This document shows, in pieces, positions 46,574 to 57,900 of a stretch of 64,000 nt of DNA (positions within the stretch are counted from its first letter, which is position 1; every line of letters begins with the position of its first letter). Where the stretch lies: positions 283,817 through 347,816 of the forward strand of contig NW_003101671.1 of assembly GCF_000003855.2 (NCBI RefSeq). Reading direction: 5' to 3'. This stretch comes from Blastomyces gilchristii SLH14081 (Eukaryota > Ascomycota > Eurotiomycetes > Onygenales > Ajellomycetaceae). The notes under the pieces are model-generated. The model searched no databases, had not been told where the DNA came from, and saw only the letters and a program-made list of their open reading frames with translations. A program made the position numbers and the translations under genes.

Positions 46574-47035
46574 GTGGAAACACTTTTTTTTGAACCCAAG
46601 CATCTAAAGATACACAATGTCATCACTGATCGCCCGATTCATTCTGGAGATGAGGTAATTCTTGAAACATCTAATCCGATTAATCTACCTTTACCAAACA
46701 TAAGGCTGCTAGATATGCAATGGGTCTTGCAGCGTCTCATGGCACTGAGTGGTGCGGCCGAGGCTGACGACGATGATCTGGATGATGATGAGTGTGTAGA
46801 CCCTGTGGGAATTGAGAGCGATGATGGATCTGAATTAGTGATGACAAGTTTGACTCGGTGGATATGTGGCTTTCTACCCAGCCGCGGATATTTGTTCCTT
46901 GCAAGTAGGTGCAGCAGTTCAGAGAAGATGTTTGAGCGTGTACTAGGCATGGGAAGCAATGAAAAGGCAAATTCTGATGTTCATTATTATTGTATCATAG
47001 GTGGTATTCTTCTTTCCCCAAATAGTAATGTCTAG
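46574..47035 (+). pseudogene. Possible C-terminal fragment of a fungal HNH-nuclease-family protein
   Basis: The 153-codon frame has PINLPLPNIRLLDMQWVLQRL followed by LSGAAEADDDDLDDDE. This resembles the end of fungal proteins with an HNH_2-type domain, where a Leu-Pro-rich line precedes a helix and LSGAAE. The HNH residues themselves would lie upstream, where only non-coding sequence and stops are seen, so it is probably a truncated relic. The frame opens with a CTG/GTG-like codon and not a clear ATG, and the part after residue 80 may be read-through. The family link is tentative. Confidence 0.3.
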
Positions 47036-48800
47036 TATCTCCATCCAAACAACAAGTTGTTTGCTATGAGTATTCTAGTATCCTCTAGAAAATTCAGTGT
47101 TCGCAGTATATTCAGAATAAGGAGACGAACTTGGAGATACATGAATTCAAACCCTTTCGATATACGGAGTACGCAGCAAGCAGACCAACTTTGCCGCAGT
47201 TTCAGTCATTATAAGGTTTTCTACAGAGTATATCGCAAGTCGATGCAGCCTCCCGATTAGTTACTTGATTACTTGTCATTCAGGGGAAATAATCCATCTC
47301 TGAAAATGTAAGTCTATAATCCACACTAAGCTTGTTAGTGCCCTCTCTCAAGTGTATTTAACCAATGTCATACGCTGCAGCCTGGAGAGGCTATGAAGTA
47401 TGCCTAATAAGGCCAACTTTTCAGGGCCGTCTTCGGATTTGGATCAGCTTCACTTGATGTTTAGGTCACTCTCTGGTACGGTGGTACGCCACTCGAAAAC
47501 ACAATGGTGGGCCAAAGAATCAGTTTGCTACGATGCTGGACAATTGAACGACTTACTTCACAGAATCTATATCCGCAGCTGCAGCATGTTTTAGGTGTGT
47601 CACGCATTGCTTTGCTCTATCTTTGTTTCAAAACTCCAGTGAAAACTATCGCGAGACCTAAGTGATCAAAAGGGCGGCCCCATGGATTCTGGTAGTAAGA
47701 GGTAATCTCAGTTAGCAATCGGATTCGCAATCAATAAACTGTTTACTGTTACTGCCACTCGGATCAACCGCTGTCCAAAGATATCTATGTAGGAGGCACA
47801 GAAGTCTCATTTTCGATGGTCATAGCTTTCAATACCAGCCACAAAGCCAGCGGGTCATCGCAGACACCAACCCAATCCGCAATCAATAACCATATTCCAT
47901 TTCTTCCTGCTAGTTGGGCTCTTCTCCCTTGAGTTACATAACTCATGCATCCGTGTAGGAGGCACGGAAAGCTTACTTTTGATTGGTCATGGCATCCACC
48001 TGTCACAAGAACTGCAACAAAACAGAAATCCATCCTGGGCAGCAACCGAACTCGGAGTCAAAAATAGTGCATGGTTGCTGCTGATTCCATGAACTCTTCT
48101 CTCTCAAACCCCTAAGAGCCAAATGTCCATGTCGGAGGCACGCTCAAATCCTCATTGCCGGTCGTTCACAGCACTCCAGGCGACGACAAGCAGCTTCAGG
48201 TAAGCATTATACCATAACATCAATATTTCCAGTATCTAGTCACTAACTATCAACCTCGGAGCGTAACAGGACACAGACCTGAATGATGTCAGTTCCAGGG
48301 ATCAGAAATACATCTACATGTGCCTTTGTCGCTATTCTACAACCTAAATGGTCATCTCACTTCACACTGGACAGACCGAAATCAATTATCATGAGGAGGT
48401 AGCCAGTGGCTGCACTGTGCACAAGGCTTCACGCTGGCACAGAAAAACAACGTTCAGGTTGATAATTTCAATGTCCGGAGCTACATGTATAGATATACCC
48501 GCCACACTAGTTTTTTCTTCCCGAGTTGCCCAAGAACACTAAAAAACACTTTCGGTCTGGGATTCGGCAAACCCTGAAGACCAACGGTTTCGGATATGCA
48601 CTCCAAATGGATTCGAGAGCCTTTCTTTGGTGTTGTGTGTGTTGATGATACGGAATTGAAATCAAATCCAAAGATTTTGATTCTTGAAAGTGGGCAGGTC
48701 TTTATTTCTCACAATGGCTCTCGAACGATCATCCGAAAACAGTCCCTCGGGCGCTGCATCGAAACTAGTTCTATTTTGGGCTAGCTTTGATCATTATCAC
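47036..48800. other. Degenerate repeat region, probable gene remnant
   Basis: No complete gene is visible. Three diverged copies of a unit with G(T)(A/C)GGAGGCAC begin at 47789, 47955 and 48131, spaced 166 and 176 bases apart. The first translates as DIYVGGTEVSFSMV. Short frames at 47057-47260, 47400-47594 and 48596-48784 have no recognised family. Confidence 0.4.
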
Positions 48801-48813
48801 ATGACTGCTGATT

Positions 48814-48835
48814 AAGCGATAAGCGATAAGCGACA
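48814..48835. promoter_or_regulatory. Paired GATAAG motifs upstream of the F-box gene
   Basis: GCGATAAGCGATAAGCGA gives two GATAAG boxes eight bases apart, about 360 bases before the F-box start. This matches the HGATAR consensus of fungal GATA factors such as AreA. Function is not shown by sequence alone. Confidence 0.35.
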
Positions 48836-49190
48836 ACCCCGCGCCATCCGCTAGCCAACCACCAACCCTTGACTTCTGCCAACTTTCCTACCCAGAGAAG
48901 GAGCTAAAAATTTTGGTGTCAGCTTCACTCATCATTCCTCATCACCAGATTTCTGGATTGCAACTCTGTTTGCTGATTCACCGTTGTTTCGGTGACCGCT
49001 TTTGCCAATGGCACATTTCTCCTCCCTGTTATCCACGAAGCCCGAGGCACTTGATATCTTTTTCTTTTCACCCCCTAATTCCACCATGCGCAGGAATGCG
49101 CTGATGGTTTAAATATTACACACACTTTGGGATTCTTTCTCCTTTCCGTTCTCCCATTATTTGGGTTAATGTCTTTACTTTACTGTGCGC

Positions 49191-51251
49191 ATGGCTCCCA
49201 GACTTCGCCCGCTTCGCTCAGAACCCCGAGAACCCTCAGCGCGTCCACTTCGCTCAACTAGGAAGCGAGTTAGGACGTACCGGGAGGATAGCTGCGATAA
49301 TGATTTGTCTTTCCTTGATGATACGGATAGTTATGGTTCTGATCGATTCTGCTCCTCCACTCGTCGCCGTCCGTTGACCTACCGTGAAGATTTAGCCGCT
49401 GAGCATCTTTCTGAGCAACTAGCTGATGCTGGGGCCGAAAGCGGATCCACTCCGCCATTACTACCGGGAAAAGTGACACGATCGTCATCCGCTCGTGCTA
49501 AACGCTCACTGTTTTCCAAAAACTCTCAGCAATTCCCTAAAACCCCATCGCCCAAGAAGCAGAGGCAACAGACAGATTCTGATGCAACGCGTCTAACCCC
49601 GATTGGGCCAATTCCGCCATGGCAAAAACTCCCTTATCATATCCTCCTTAATATTTTCAATCATGCCTTCTCTCCATCAACGTCTCCTGCCTTATCAGAT
49701 CTCACCAAATCAGTTCGTTGGCTCCTAAGTACGTCGCGCCTGTGTCGAGAGTTTTTTGAGCCCGCCATCACAACGCTCTACTACTCGCCGCCCCTTTTTC
49801 CTCCATCCAGGTTGTCAGGCCTGGTCCATTTATTAGAACGGCCACAAGAGACCCTTTATACAAACTATAGAAACAAAATCAAGCGACTCGACATCCTGTT
49901 TCGCCACTATCACGTCCGCCATCTTGACCTCGGGCAGTTGATCGCTCTCACACCTCAACTCCAGCACCTACGGCTCCACGATGCAACACAACTTGCGATG
50001 CCCCCTCCCATGAATGTGAAGCAGCGCTTAAATACCTGGGAAAAGTTTCTAGATGCCCTAGATGCGAACAATATCCGCCTCCGCAGTTGGGCTTGGAATG
50101 GAGAATTTCTGCTGTCATCACCGCGTTTTCAGCCGCAGAAGATTGCGGCGGTCCACCGTCGCCCAGCATTTACAAACTTGCGGAGTTTACACCTCCTCAA
50201 TCTACCTCCCAGCTCCTCGATAAATGACAATGCTAATGGCAATAACTCAGATGAGGACCAAGCAAAGTCGGGAGAACTTTTCGCATCTGCTCTATCATTA
50301 CTCCCGGGATTGCAAGAGCTAGAATTCAATCGATGTTACAGTGTCGATGATAACCTTTTATCATATCTCGACCTAAACCTCAGATCGCTAAAGCTGGTCA
50401 ACTGTGAAAATGTTACGTCTGCAAACCTTGGCACCTTTCTTGCCCGTCGCGGCCAGAGCCTCCGTGACCTGGTACTTGAACATAACCGGTATCTCAACAT
50501 GTCCTTCACAGCTGACCTAGCCATGTCATGTCCGCATCTGGAAGCATTCACGCTGGACTTAAATTTTACCTCACCGGTCTCATTTACTCATGATGTCGAT
50601 CCATACTTTGACGAGCTCCTTCACGACTCTGAAGTCCCTTCGTGGCCAGCCTCGTTGCAAATCCTGAAACTAGAGCGTTTGCGAAAATGGGAAATATCCA
50701 CGGCCATGTTATTCTTCGACTCTTTGATCCATTCGGCACCATATTTGCCAAATTTGAGAGTCCTTCAATTGTCAGCAATCCTTGAAATCGGATGGCGTGA
50801 TCGGGCGTCTTTCCGCAGGGAATGGGTCGGCAAATTAGAGAGGACATATCGCAGGTGCTCGCTACCTCCCAATCAGCGTTCTAGATCGACTCCCGAAGGC
50901 CAGACTGCTGAGGGACATACCAACCGCGCCCGTTCTAGGTCGTTTTCAAGCACCAACAAAGACTTACCAGCTCGCACCGGACCAAGGCATAGTACACGGA
51001 TTGCCCAGCAACGATCTGTTGAAACCTGCGACACTGAGCGGCGGATAATCGCCAAGAAAATTTATCCTCAAGCCGATTCCGCTGGGAAGGAGGAATTCAT
51101 CCACGGCATGTGTGACGTGGTAGAGATACGCGTGGACAATTTACGGCCAGCCGATAATCTTCTGACGAACGATAACTTTGAGGACGACGATACGGGTGAC
51201 GAGGACTGGAGCGGACGGGATCCTGTGGAGGTGGATCGCTATGCATGGTAA
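49191..51251 (+). CDS. F-box / leucine-rich-repeat-like protein
   Basis: A single exon of 686 residues starts at the ATG MAPRLRPLRSEPREPS. The first 135 residues are basic and Ser-rich with two RTYRED/LTYRED repeats, possibly nuclear. An F-box follows at about residues 140-190 (PPWQKLPYHILLNIFNHAF, then SRLCREFFEPAITTLYYSP). The middle (about 225-530) has loosely repeated Leu-rich segments such as LRSLHLLNLPP, LQELEFNRC and LRSLKLVNCENVT, as in LRR substrate-recognition parts. The tail ends in an acidic patch, EDDDTGDEDW. Proteins of this kind act as substrate receptors of SCF ubiquitin ligases, binding Skp1 through the F-box. The substrate is unknown. Neighbours are unrelated. Confidence 0.8.
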   Translation: MAPRLRPLRSEPREPSARPLRSTRKRVRTYREDSCDNDLSFLDDTDSYGSDRFCSSTRRRPLTYREDLAAEHLSEQLADAGAESGSTPPLLPGKVTRSSSARAKRSLFSKNSQQFPKTPSPKKQRQQTDSDATRLTPIGPIPPWQKLPYHILLNIFNHAFSPSTSPALSDLTKSVRWLLSTSRLCREFFEPAITTLYYSPPLFPPSRLSGLVHLLERPQETLYTNYRNKIKRLDILFRHYHVRHLDLGQLIALTPQLQHLRLHDATQLAMPPPMNVKQRLNTWEKFLDALDANNIRLRSWAWNGEFLLSSPRFQPQKIAAVHRRPAFTNLRSLHLLNLPPSSSINDNANGNNSDEDQAKSGELFASALSLLPGLQELEFNRCYSVDDNLLSYLDLNLRSLKLVNCENVTSANLGTFLARRGQSLRDLVLEHNRYLNMSFTADLAMSCPHLEAFTLDLNFTSPVSFTHDVDPYFDELLHDSEVPSWPASLQILKLERLRKWEISTAMLFFDSLIHSAPYLPNLRVLQLSAILEIGWRDRASFRREWVGKLERTYRRCSLPPNQRSRSTPEGQTAEGHTNRARSRSFSSTNKDLPARTGPRHSTRIAQQRSVETCDTERRIIAKKIYPQADSAGKEEFIHGMCDVVEIRVDNLRPADNLLTNDNFEDDDTGDEDWSGRDPVEVDRYAW

Positions 51252-53044
51252 ACCTTGGTTGGCCAAGCGGCCACTTATATCCTGTCCTTGGAGGTATAGT
51301 TTGCTCTTTTCTTTCTCCTTTTCCTGCTTTATTCTTTTCATTCATTGATTTTCTCCTTTCTGTATCAATATGCGATCACATGGTTGGGACAATAGTCATG
51401 GCAGATATACAGGACAGGCGCAATATTTCCTTTTTCAGGAAGGCACTCTATGAGTTGATTCTTTTGTTCTCCGGGTACCAATGGAAGGACCCTGGTGTTG
51501 GGTTGGTTTGGGATGGGATACTACACAAGAAACCGACGGACTGGTCTGTCTATGGAAAACAGGGCGCCTGAAGTCATCTAATGTCGCGGATGTATTTTTT
51601 CGCCCTCTTTTAGTTCCTTTTTTTCACGTCAATTCCCCTGGTTTTCGCAATAAATATGATACAAATCCATGCTCTAAATCAAAGCATTACACACCACGGG
51701 GCACTGGTTCCGAGGGTGTTTCAGAATGTGAAGCCGTATTCAAACATGGAATGTGAATATAGACAAGCCTCCCGGCGAGCCCCCGTTCGCGGTCGAACAT
51801 GGAGCTGATAGGGGTTAGAGTTTCGGGAGGTATATATATATATATTTAGTATATAGAGTGGAAATCAATTAATTTTCAGCGCAACTTTCATACTCCACAG
51901 ATAAATAAACACAACAGACACAAGTGTAAGATACATTGTTTGCTGGACAAGTTAGATACCTAGGTAACCATGCATCATTGCACGTGGAAGGCGTTTTCTT
52001 CGGCACAACAGCGTGGTCTGCTTACTGTCTAAGCACTGCGAAGTTGATCTAATAAATATCCCTCCTGGTCTGCTACCAGAGGGCTTTTGTCTCCTCCTGT
52101 GTCCATCCAAGCCCCGCTTCGCAGTCCCTCGCTGTTATACATATGTAACTACAACAACACCTGAGAAAGCGCTCGATGTCCATTCCTTCGCCTACTCTCG
52201 CCCGCCGGATCTGCTACTAGTACCTGTCCTGTCCGCTCGCTCGCTGCATGTAAAGGCGGAATCGAAACGTTCTGGTGAGGGTATTGGGCCTCTCCTCTCT
52301 TCTCTTTTGCTCCTATTTACTGCTCCTACTGCTCCTACTGCTCCTACTGTGGTTGACTATGAGACTCACACTCATCCTGATACAACTCCCGCTTTCTCCC
52401 AGTCAAGCCCGACCTTTGTTTGGACACGTATCTAGCCAACCAGCAACAGCTATACTACATAGTTTCGTACTTGGGGTTACATTCCCCGTGCCTCAGTTAC
52501 TACATTACATGTACGTACACTACAATAGTTCCTACGCAAAACGTATGCCTTTCTTCCCTTCGCAAATCTTGATATACCTCCTCCACCACGCGTCTCCGAT
52601 ATCACTTTTCCTCCGTGTTACAGCCCAATCCTTTTGATAAATGTGTTCTATGTGTACTGTACATTGGTTGCGCTGTCGATTAGTTCCCCGCAGCTACTGT
52701 CGTGGCATTGCTCTGCACGGTTCTTCCTCGCTGGCTGCTGTTGATCTAGTTACTGTACCCTGTACATGTACAGTAGTTATTTACATGGTACTTTGGTGTG
52801 CTCTGATTTGCTGCTGAATGCTCCAAACGGTGGACTTAGCAAAGTCTCGACGGATTCTAAAAGAACGCTTTTCAATCGACCTCTCTATTCTCTTGCTTTT
52901 TTATTTTTTACTTTTTATTTTATTTTATTTTATTTTATCTTTTTCCTTCATTTGCGGTTAGAACCTAAAATATTTGCTGACTTGGGTTGTGTCGATTTAC
53001 ATATATATATATACAGGTAGCAGAAAAAAGTCCTCCACTCAAAC
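51252..53044. other. Intergenic region, 3' and 5' flanks of neighbouring genes
   Basis: No gene is recognised. It contains a TATATA run at 51831, (GCTCCTACT)n at 52322-52345 and a TTTTA-rich tract at 52910-52940. The 140-codon frame at 52013-52435 starts with a non-ATG codon and is low-complexity. The region just before 53045 has a TATATATATATA stretch at about 53001. Confidence 0.45.
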
Positions 53045-53656
53045 ATGAGCGCACAATCTTCGCGCATTTTGACCCCCGCAGACAGCGGCGGGCCGTCCTC
53101 TCCTCCACCTTCGCTTCCCGAGGGCTGGTACGCATGTCTCTTTCTACCCGTCCCTCCGCGCGGTGTTGAGAGGCTCCTGCTGACAATGTCTAATTTTCTC
53201 TCATCCAAATAAGGCTTGCGCAGTGGGAAGGTGTCTCGAGAAAATGGTACTACGTACAGCGCGCAACTGGCAAATCACAATGGGAAATTCCCACCGAACC
53301 CTTTGTCCCGACGCCCTCGTCGACCCCCCAATCTGTGGCTAGCCCTGGGCCCTACCATCCGCCCCGCGTGGGTAGCATGCCAGCACAGGATACTACTGAG
53401 GCAACGAGGGAGCTGCTGAATCTTCGTGGAGCTAACTTAAGACAGTCCGGGGGAAGCTTTCTCGTACGTCACTGGGGTGCTTTTCTCTTTTCCTTTCTAC
53501 CAAGGTATAGCTAACTAATGTATAAAAAATGCCTTGAAGACCACACCCTTTGATAGTTCACAGACTACTCCACAGTCAGGACAAGATTATCAACAAATTC
53601 CGTCTGCAGGAACACAAAGCACTCCGGTCGGCGGAGTCTCCAGCCAGCAGCAGCAA

Positions 53657-53688
<32 letters not shown>

Positions 53689-54859
53689 GTCCCGCTCCCC
53701 CAGCCAGGGTATCCTAGGGCAGGTTGCTTCAGATCTCGCCCACCGCGTCGCCAGCCAGAATGGGAGCGAAAACACATCAAACCAGCAGATGGTATACATC
53801 CCCCTTTTTTGTCTTCCGGTGCATCCACCAGTAAACATACTGGGTTAAAGGCTAACTTTCCCAAAGCCGGAACAGAGCCAGGTCCGATATTCCCCTGCTG
53901 GTCAAGCGAGTCCCTCATCAAACTTAAACTCTCAACACATGTCCGGATCCGCTCAGTTCCATCAAGGTGATCAAATGGACCAAGGAAACGTGCAAATGCA
54001 GGGCGTGAGCCCGAATACTGCCGCATCTTACCAGACGCAGCAAGATTCTTCGTCGACCTACCACACGGACGTCGAGATGCGAATGCATCAACCTTACACG
54101 ACCCACCAAGCCGGTCCTGCCGCAAACATGGATAGCCAGTATCATTCCCAGCCAGCCAGTGGCCAACCAGCTCCGACCAACAGCTATGATGGCCAAGTAC
54201 AGCATTCAAATGAACAGCTCTTAATTCAGCAAGCCCAGTCTAGCCATTACGCCTCAAGACCAGTGCAAAACCCTCAGCCGGAAGAAAACCTCATCACCAT
54301 CATCCACCCAGATCCAAACGCGCCTCCTTTATTCCCCACACCCTATCGAGGCGGCCCACGTCAATCACATGGCTCACGATTGAGCATGACAACGACACCC
54401 CCGAGGAACTATCCATCACACCCAGCACCCCACTACAACCCACATCCCTCCATGGGCCAGCCGCAGTACAATCCTCACTATTCCGGTGGACACCCTGGGG
54501 TACCCCCTAACTCCCATTCCCCGCCGGTAGGCATGCCCCGCAGCCAACAGCCCCCATACCCGCCGGAGGGGATGTATCACCAGAGCATGGGCCCTCCTTC
54601 CCAAAGCCACAATATGTACGGGGCCCACCAAGGCCAGCCGAACTACGCATACGACGTGAGAGTTAATCCGCCATATAGTCAAATGCCGCCACAGAACATG
54701 CACGATGATCGTGGAATGCAACGACAGACTAGTCAGGTCAGTGGACAGCCTTGGCATGGGCATCCTGGATCAGCACCCTCTCCTCCAGACATGCATGGGG
54801 GCCAACGATATCCGCCAGCACATTCTCAGCAACACTACGGAGGTGGCTATGGCAGGTAG
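53045..54859 (+). CDS. WW domain protein with poly-glutamine tract
   Basis: Four exons (53045-53127, 53214-53463, 53540-53791, 53867-54859) give 525 residues. Exon 1 ends in the middle of the first WW tryptophan codon. After splicing the domain reads LPEGWLAQWEGVSRKWYYV...SQWEIPTEP with Trp28, Trp51 and Pro54, the classical 23-residue spacing. WW domains bind Pro-rich ligands such as PPxY. From residue 147 there are 15 glutamines in a row (mixed CAG/CAA), followed by a Gln/Pro/His/Tyr-rich tail with PPYPPEG, YSQMPPQ and QHYGGGYGR, which looks intrinsically disordered and is typical of RNA-processing or transcription adaptors. Function beyond this is unknown. Confidence 0.85.
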
Positions 54860-55478
54860 GTTCGGAGGTTAGTGAGTAAACGGGCGAGAACCTCAAAAAA
54901 TGTTTTATGATCTACGAACGAATTTTGCATTCATTCGCTATTTATAATGACTTCCCCGTCGAATGATATGCTCCCTTCTTGTATGGCCTTGATGACTGGA
55001 CGAATTTTTTTCCATATTTCTTTCCTCCCCCTAACCCCCACCCCATTCTCTTTTTCTTTTGGACTTTTTCAATCTTGGAACTTTGCCTTGCGCATTTTTT
55101 TAGGCTGATGTAGGCGAACGTAGGGTTGATTGGTTGGCGGTTAGTTACACTTAAAACTGAAAAGAATATACTAAATAGATTCTTGGACAGATGTGCAGAT
55201 AGATTTAATGAGGAGCTCAAACTGATTTCAAACATGTTCCATGCAGCCATTTTAACTAGTCCACGAATCACATATCACGTGCCGTAGACCAAGGCAATCA
55301 AAAGGCGGTGAGTCCCGAGTTTCTTAAGCTTTTCATTAAAAAAAGATTCTGCCGCGAAAAATATTAATCGCGAGGAGACATATCCAATCTCGATGAACTG
55401 GGCGAGTTTGTGTATTCCGTCTCATTGACAATCCTTCTTTTCATTTGAATTTTAGTTGTATAAGGCCCTTTTTTCACA
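54860..55478. other. Intergenic region between the WW gene and BRX1
   Basis: Contains the 3' flank of the WW gene and the short promoter of BRX1. No further gene is seen. A small intron could lie in the 5' leader of BRX1 (ATTTTAG at 55449). Confidence 0.45.
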
Positions 55479-56761
55479 ATGTCTTCCGTATACAAGTCCC
55501 TGTCCAAAAAGAAAAACCAAGCATCCGTCACCCGCGAGGATATGGAGGACGCCGATGTCTCCATGCACGATCTGTCAGATGACCTGGATGAGACAAGCGA
55601 TAGCGATGACTACGAAGATGAGGATGAACAGAATGAGCAGAATGGGTTTGAAGGTGGTGTAGCGACTAAGTCGCAATCGTTACCATCAGGATTCATGCCT
55701 AAAACTCGAGTGCTTATGCTAACTTCGAGAGGAGTTACACATCGGTATGTGAAAGAAATACTCGCCATGCTGAACCGTTGTATCTCATTTCCACGCAGCT
55801 GTAGCTATGGCTGCAGTCTAAACATGATCCATGTACCAGTGCAAAATAAAGCTAATAGAATAAATTCACCACCAGGCACCGCCACCTTCTCTCAGACCTC
55901 ACCTCCCTCCTCCCACACACACACAAAGAGAGCAAGCTCGACACTAAAAAGAAAACGGCCGGCTACAATTTCCTCCTCAACTCTCTTGCAGACCTCCACT
56001 CGTGCAACGTAATCTTCTTCCTCGAAGCCAAGAAGCGCGGCCAGGACCTCTACCTCTGGCTCTCACGACCACCAAATGGCCCCACCATAAAATTCTCCGT
56101 GAGCAGTCTTCACACGATGGGCGAGATGGGAACCGGGTTCTCTGGCAACTGCCTCAAAGGCGGACGCGGGGTGGTTGTGTTTGATAAGACATTCGACGAG
56201 GCGGCTGTGATGCGGAGTGGGAATGAATACAGGGGTCTCGTACGAGAGATGTTGCGGAGTGTATTCAGCGTACCGAAACGCGGGGTGCGGGGCATGAAGC
56301 CGTTCATAGATCGGATCATCGGCGTGTTTGGCGTTGACGGGAAAATATGGATACGGGTGTTTGAGATTCGCGAGTCGGAGGGCGGGGCTGTTGCTGCCAC
56401 GAAGACAAAAGATGGCGAAGCTGAGGAAGATGATGCGGAGAAAGCAAAGCCGAAGCCCAAGCGAGGTGGCAAGGGTGGTGCTCCCGATATCACTCTGGTC
56501 GAGATCGGCCCGCGCTTCGTACTGACGCCCATTGTGATACTGGAGGGAAGTTTCGGGGGGCCCGTCATCTACGAAAATAAGGAGTTCGTCAGTCCCAACC
56601 AGGTGCGTCGGGAAATACGGCTACGGAAGGCGTCCCGGTTCGCGACAAGGCAAGTTAGGCAGACCGATAGAACGGTCAAGAAGAGTGGACTAGGGCTTAC
56701 GACGGAAGGGCGGGGAAATAGGAGGCGGGATCCTTTGGAGACGAAGGAAGTGTTTGGATGA
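55479..56761 (+). CDS. BRX1: Ribosome biogenesis protein BRX1 (Brix domain)
   Basis: Exons 55479-55744 and 55876-56761 (donor GTATGT, acceptor CCAG) give 383 residues. The Brix domain runs from about residue 75 (PKTRVLMLTSRGVTHRHRHL) through NVIFFLEAKKRGQDLYLWLS, PNGPTIKFSV and GMKPFIDRIIGVF to FGGPVIYENKEFVSPNQVRRE. Brx1 assembles with other Brix proteins on pre-60S particles in the nucleolus and is needed for large-subunit rRNA maturation in yeast (family knowledge). The protein is longer than the roughly 290 residues of yeast Brx1. The extra length comes from an acidic N-terminus (DLDETSDSDDYEDEDEQ) and a Lys/Glu-rich insert near 56410-56480. The intron falls in the conserved THR. Confidence 0.93.
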
Positions 56762-57585
56762 TTTATGGATTAGCGGAGGTATGATTTTGTCCAATTGTTA
56801 GAGCTATTTGCGTTCATATATTTCTTGCGTCCTTCATTTTCCTTCGTTTTCCTTTAGTCCTGGTGATCAGGCGGGTGGGAATGTGTTATCTTATATATAT
56901 AGACATCAGTGCCACTTGTCCTTAATATTTGGGCTATTTACAATGAAAAATGTGGCCTGCCAGAAACCAAAGAGTGTCTGGAACAAAATAATCCTTGAAT
57001 TTGGCGTTTAGATTCCCAATAGCCCCCGAACTTTTTGCAAGAAAGCCTATGATATAAAGTTAAAGTATTAATAAGTCACACAATTTTGTAATCCGGATCC
57101 AATCCAGACCGATGGTATAACCCTGATTACGGGGAATTTGGATTTCTAATATATTTAACTGCTAGAGTGTTGCAAGAACCCACAACATCAAACAACAACA
57201 ATAATTCTTGAATATAGATGTATTCGGTAGAAAATTCATTCTAATGTACACACGTTAATGCCCATAGATAAGGCATCCCTCTGCATTTTTTACAGCCCGG
57301 TTAAAAAGAAGGTTCACATTTTGTATTCAACCGCTCAGTATCAGCTTCTGGCTTCGCACCCATTGATTCAATCTCCTGGAGGTGGAAGCTCTAGTTAAAC
57401 CCTCTGTAGTTCTGCCCTCTCACATCACGTCTCATCCAACTCTCTAATAAGTTTTCAATCTCAACCTCAGCTATAATAACAAGGTGAAACGCCCATTGAC
57501 TCTTGTTCAATACTCCCACATTAACCCGCCCCCCCGCCCCTACCCCAAATTTACCAACCACGACTAAACTCCAATCATAAGCTAC
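56762..57585. other. Intergenic region between convergent genes
   Basis: The 3' flanks of BRX1 and the cysteine-rich gene. It includes a C-run (CCCGCCCCCCCGCCCC-like) near 57525-57540. No gene or RNA is recognised. Confidence 0.45.
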
Positions 57586-57900
57586 TCACACGCAAATCCC
57601 TCCACAATCAGCTCCCCCATAGTTTGGATCGCATGTATCCCTTGGGTCATCGTAACACTTCTTCCCTCGGGGGCATTGGATGCCAGCAAACCCGCCACAG
57701 AACCGAGGTTTAATGCAGATGCCAGAAATATCGCAAGCCATACCACAACCGGGCTTGCGCGGGTCGTCGATGCAGATGAAGTCCAAGGGGCAGGGCTTGG
57801 GATTTATGCCATGGTCGCCGCAAGGCTGGTATTGTCGCGGCGGGGTACGGTATGCGGAGACGGCGGCGAGCAGGAAGGCAAGAATGGCGATCGGGCTCAT
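57586..57900 (-). CDS. Small secreted cysteine-rich protein
   Basis: A single exon of 104 residues. The first 16 residues (MSPIAILAFLLAAVSA) form a signal peptide with a good cleavage site. The mature part has 12 cysteines (27, 37, 43, 52, 56, 62, 68, 76, 82, 90, 99, 103), consistent with six disulphides. It consists of two related modules, each CG...CP-x(3-4)-C-xDDPR...C...C-x(3-5)-C; the second ends DCGGICV. Similar two-module proteins with CGG...CP...CxDDP...DCGGIC occur widely in filamentous fungi, but their function is not established to my knowledge. A role outside the cell, such as wall binding or host interaction, is possible. A broken relative lies about 0.7 kb away. Confidence 0.8.
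   Translation of the reverse strand: MSPIAILAFLLAAVSAYRTPPRQYQPCGDHGINPKPCPLDFICIDDPRKPGCGMACDISGICIKPRFCGGFAGIQCPRGKKCYDDPRDTCDPNYGGADCGGICV

Noticed and set aside
52013..52435. 140-codon plus-strand frame between the F-box and WW genes.
   Set aside because: It opens with a GTG, has low-complexity APTAPTAPT and LLLL stretches, and has no family features. It is more likely flanking sequence.
53565..54209. 214-codon frame antisense to the WW gene.
   Set aside because: It contains the reverse of the glutamine repeat (poly-Ala) and is a shadow of the sense exons.
56110..56568. 152-codon frame antisense to BRX1.
   Set aside because: Shadow of a GC-rich exon; the sense strand has a clear Brix domain.
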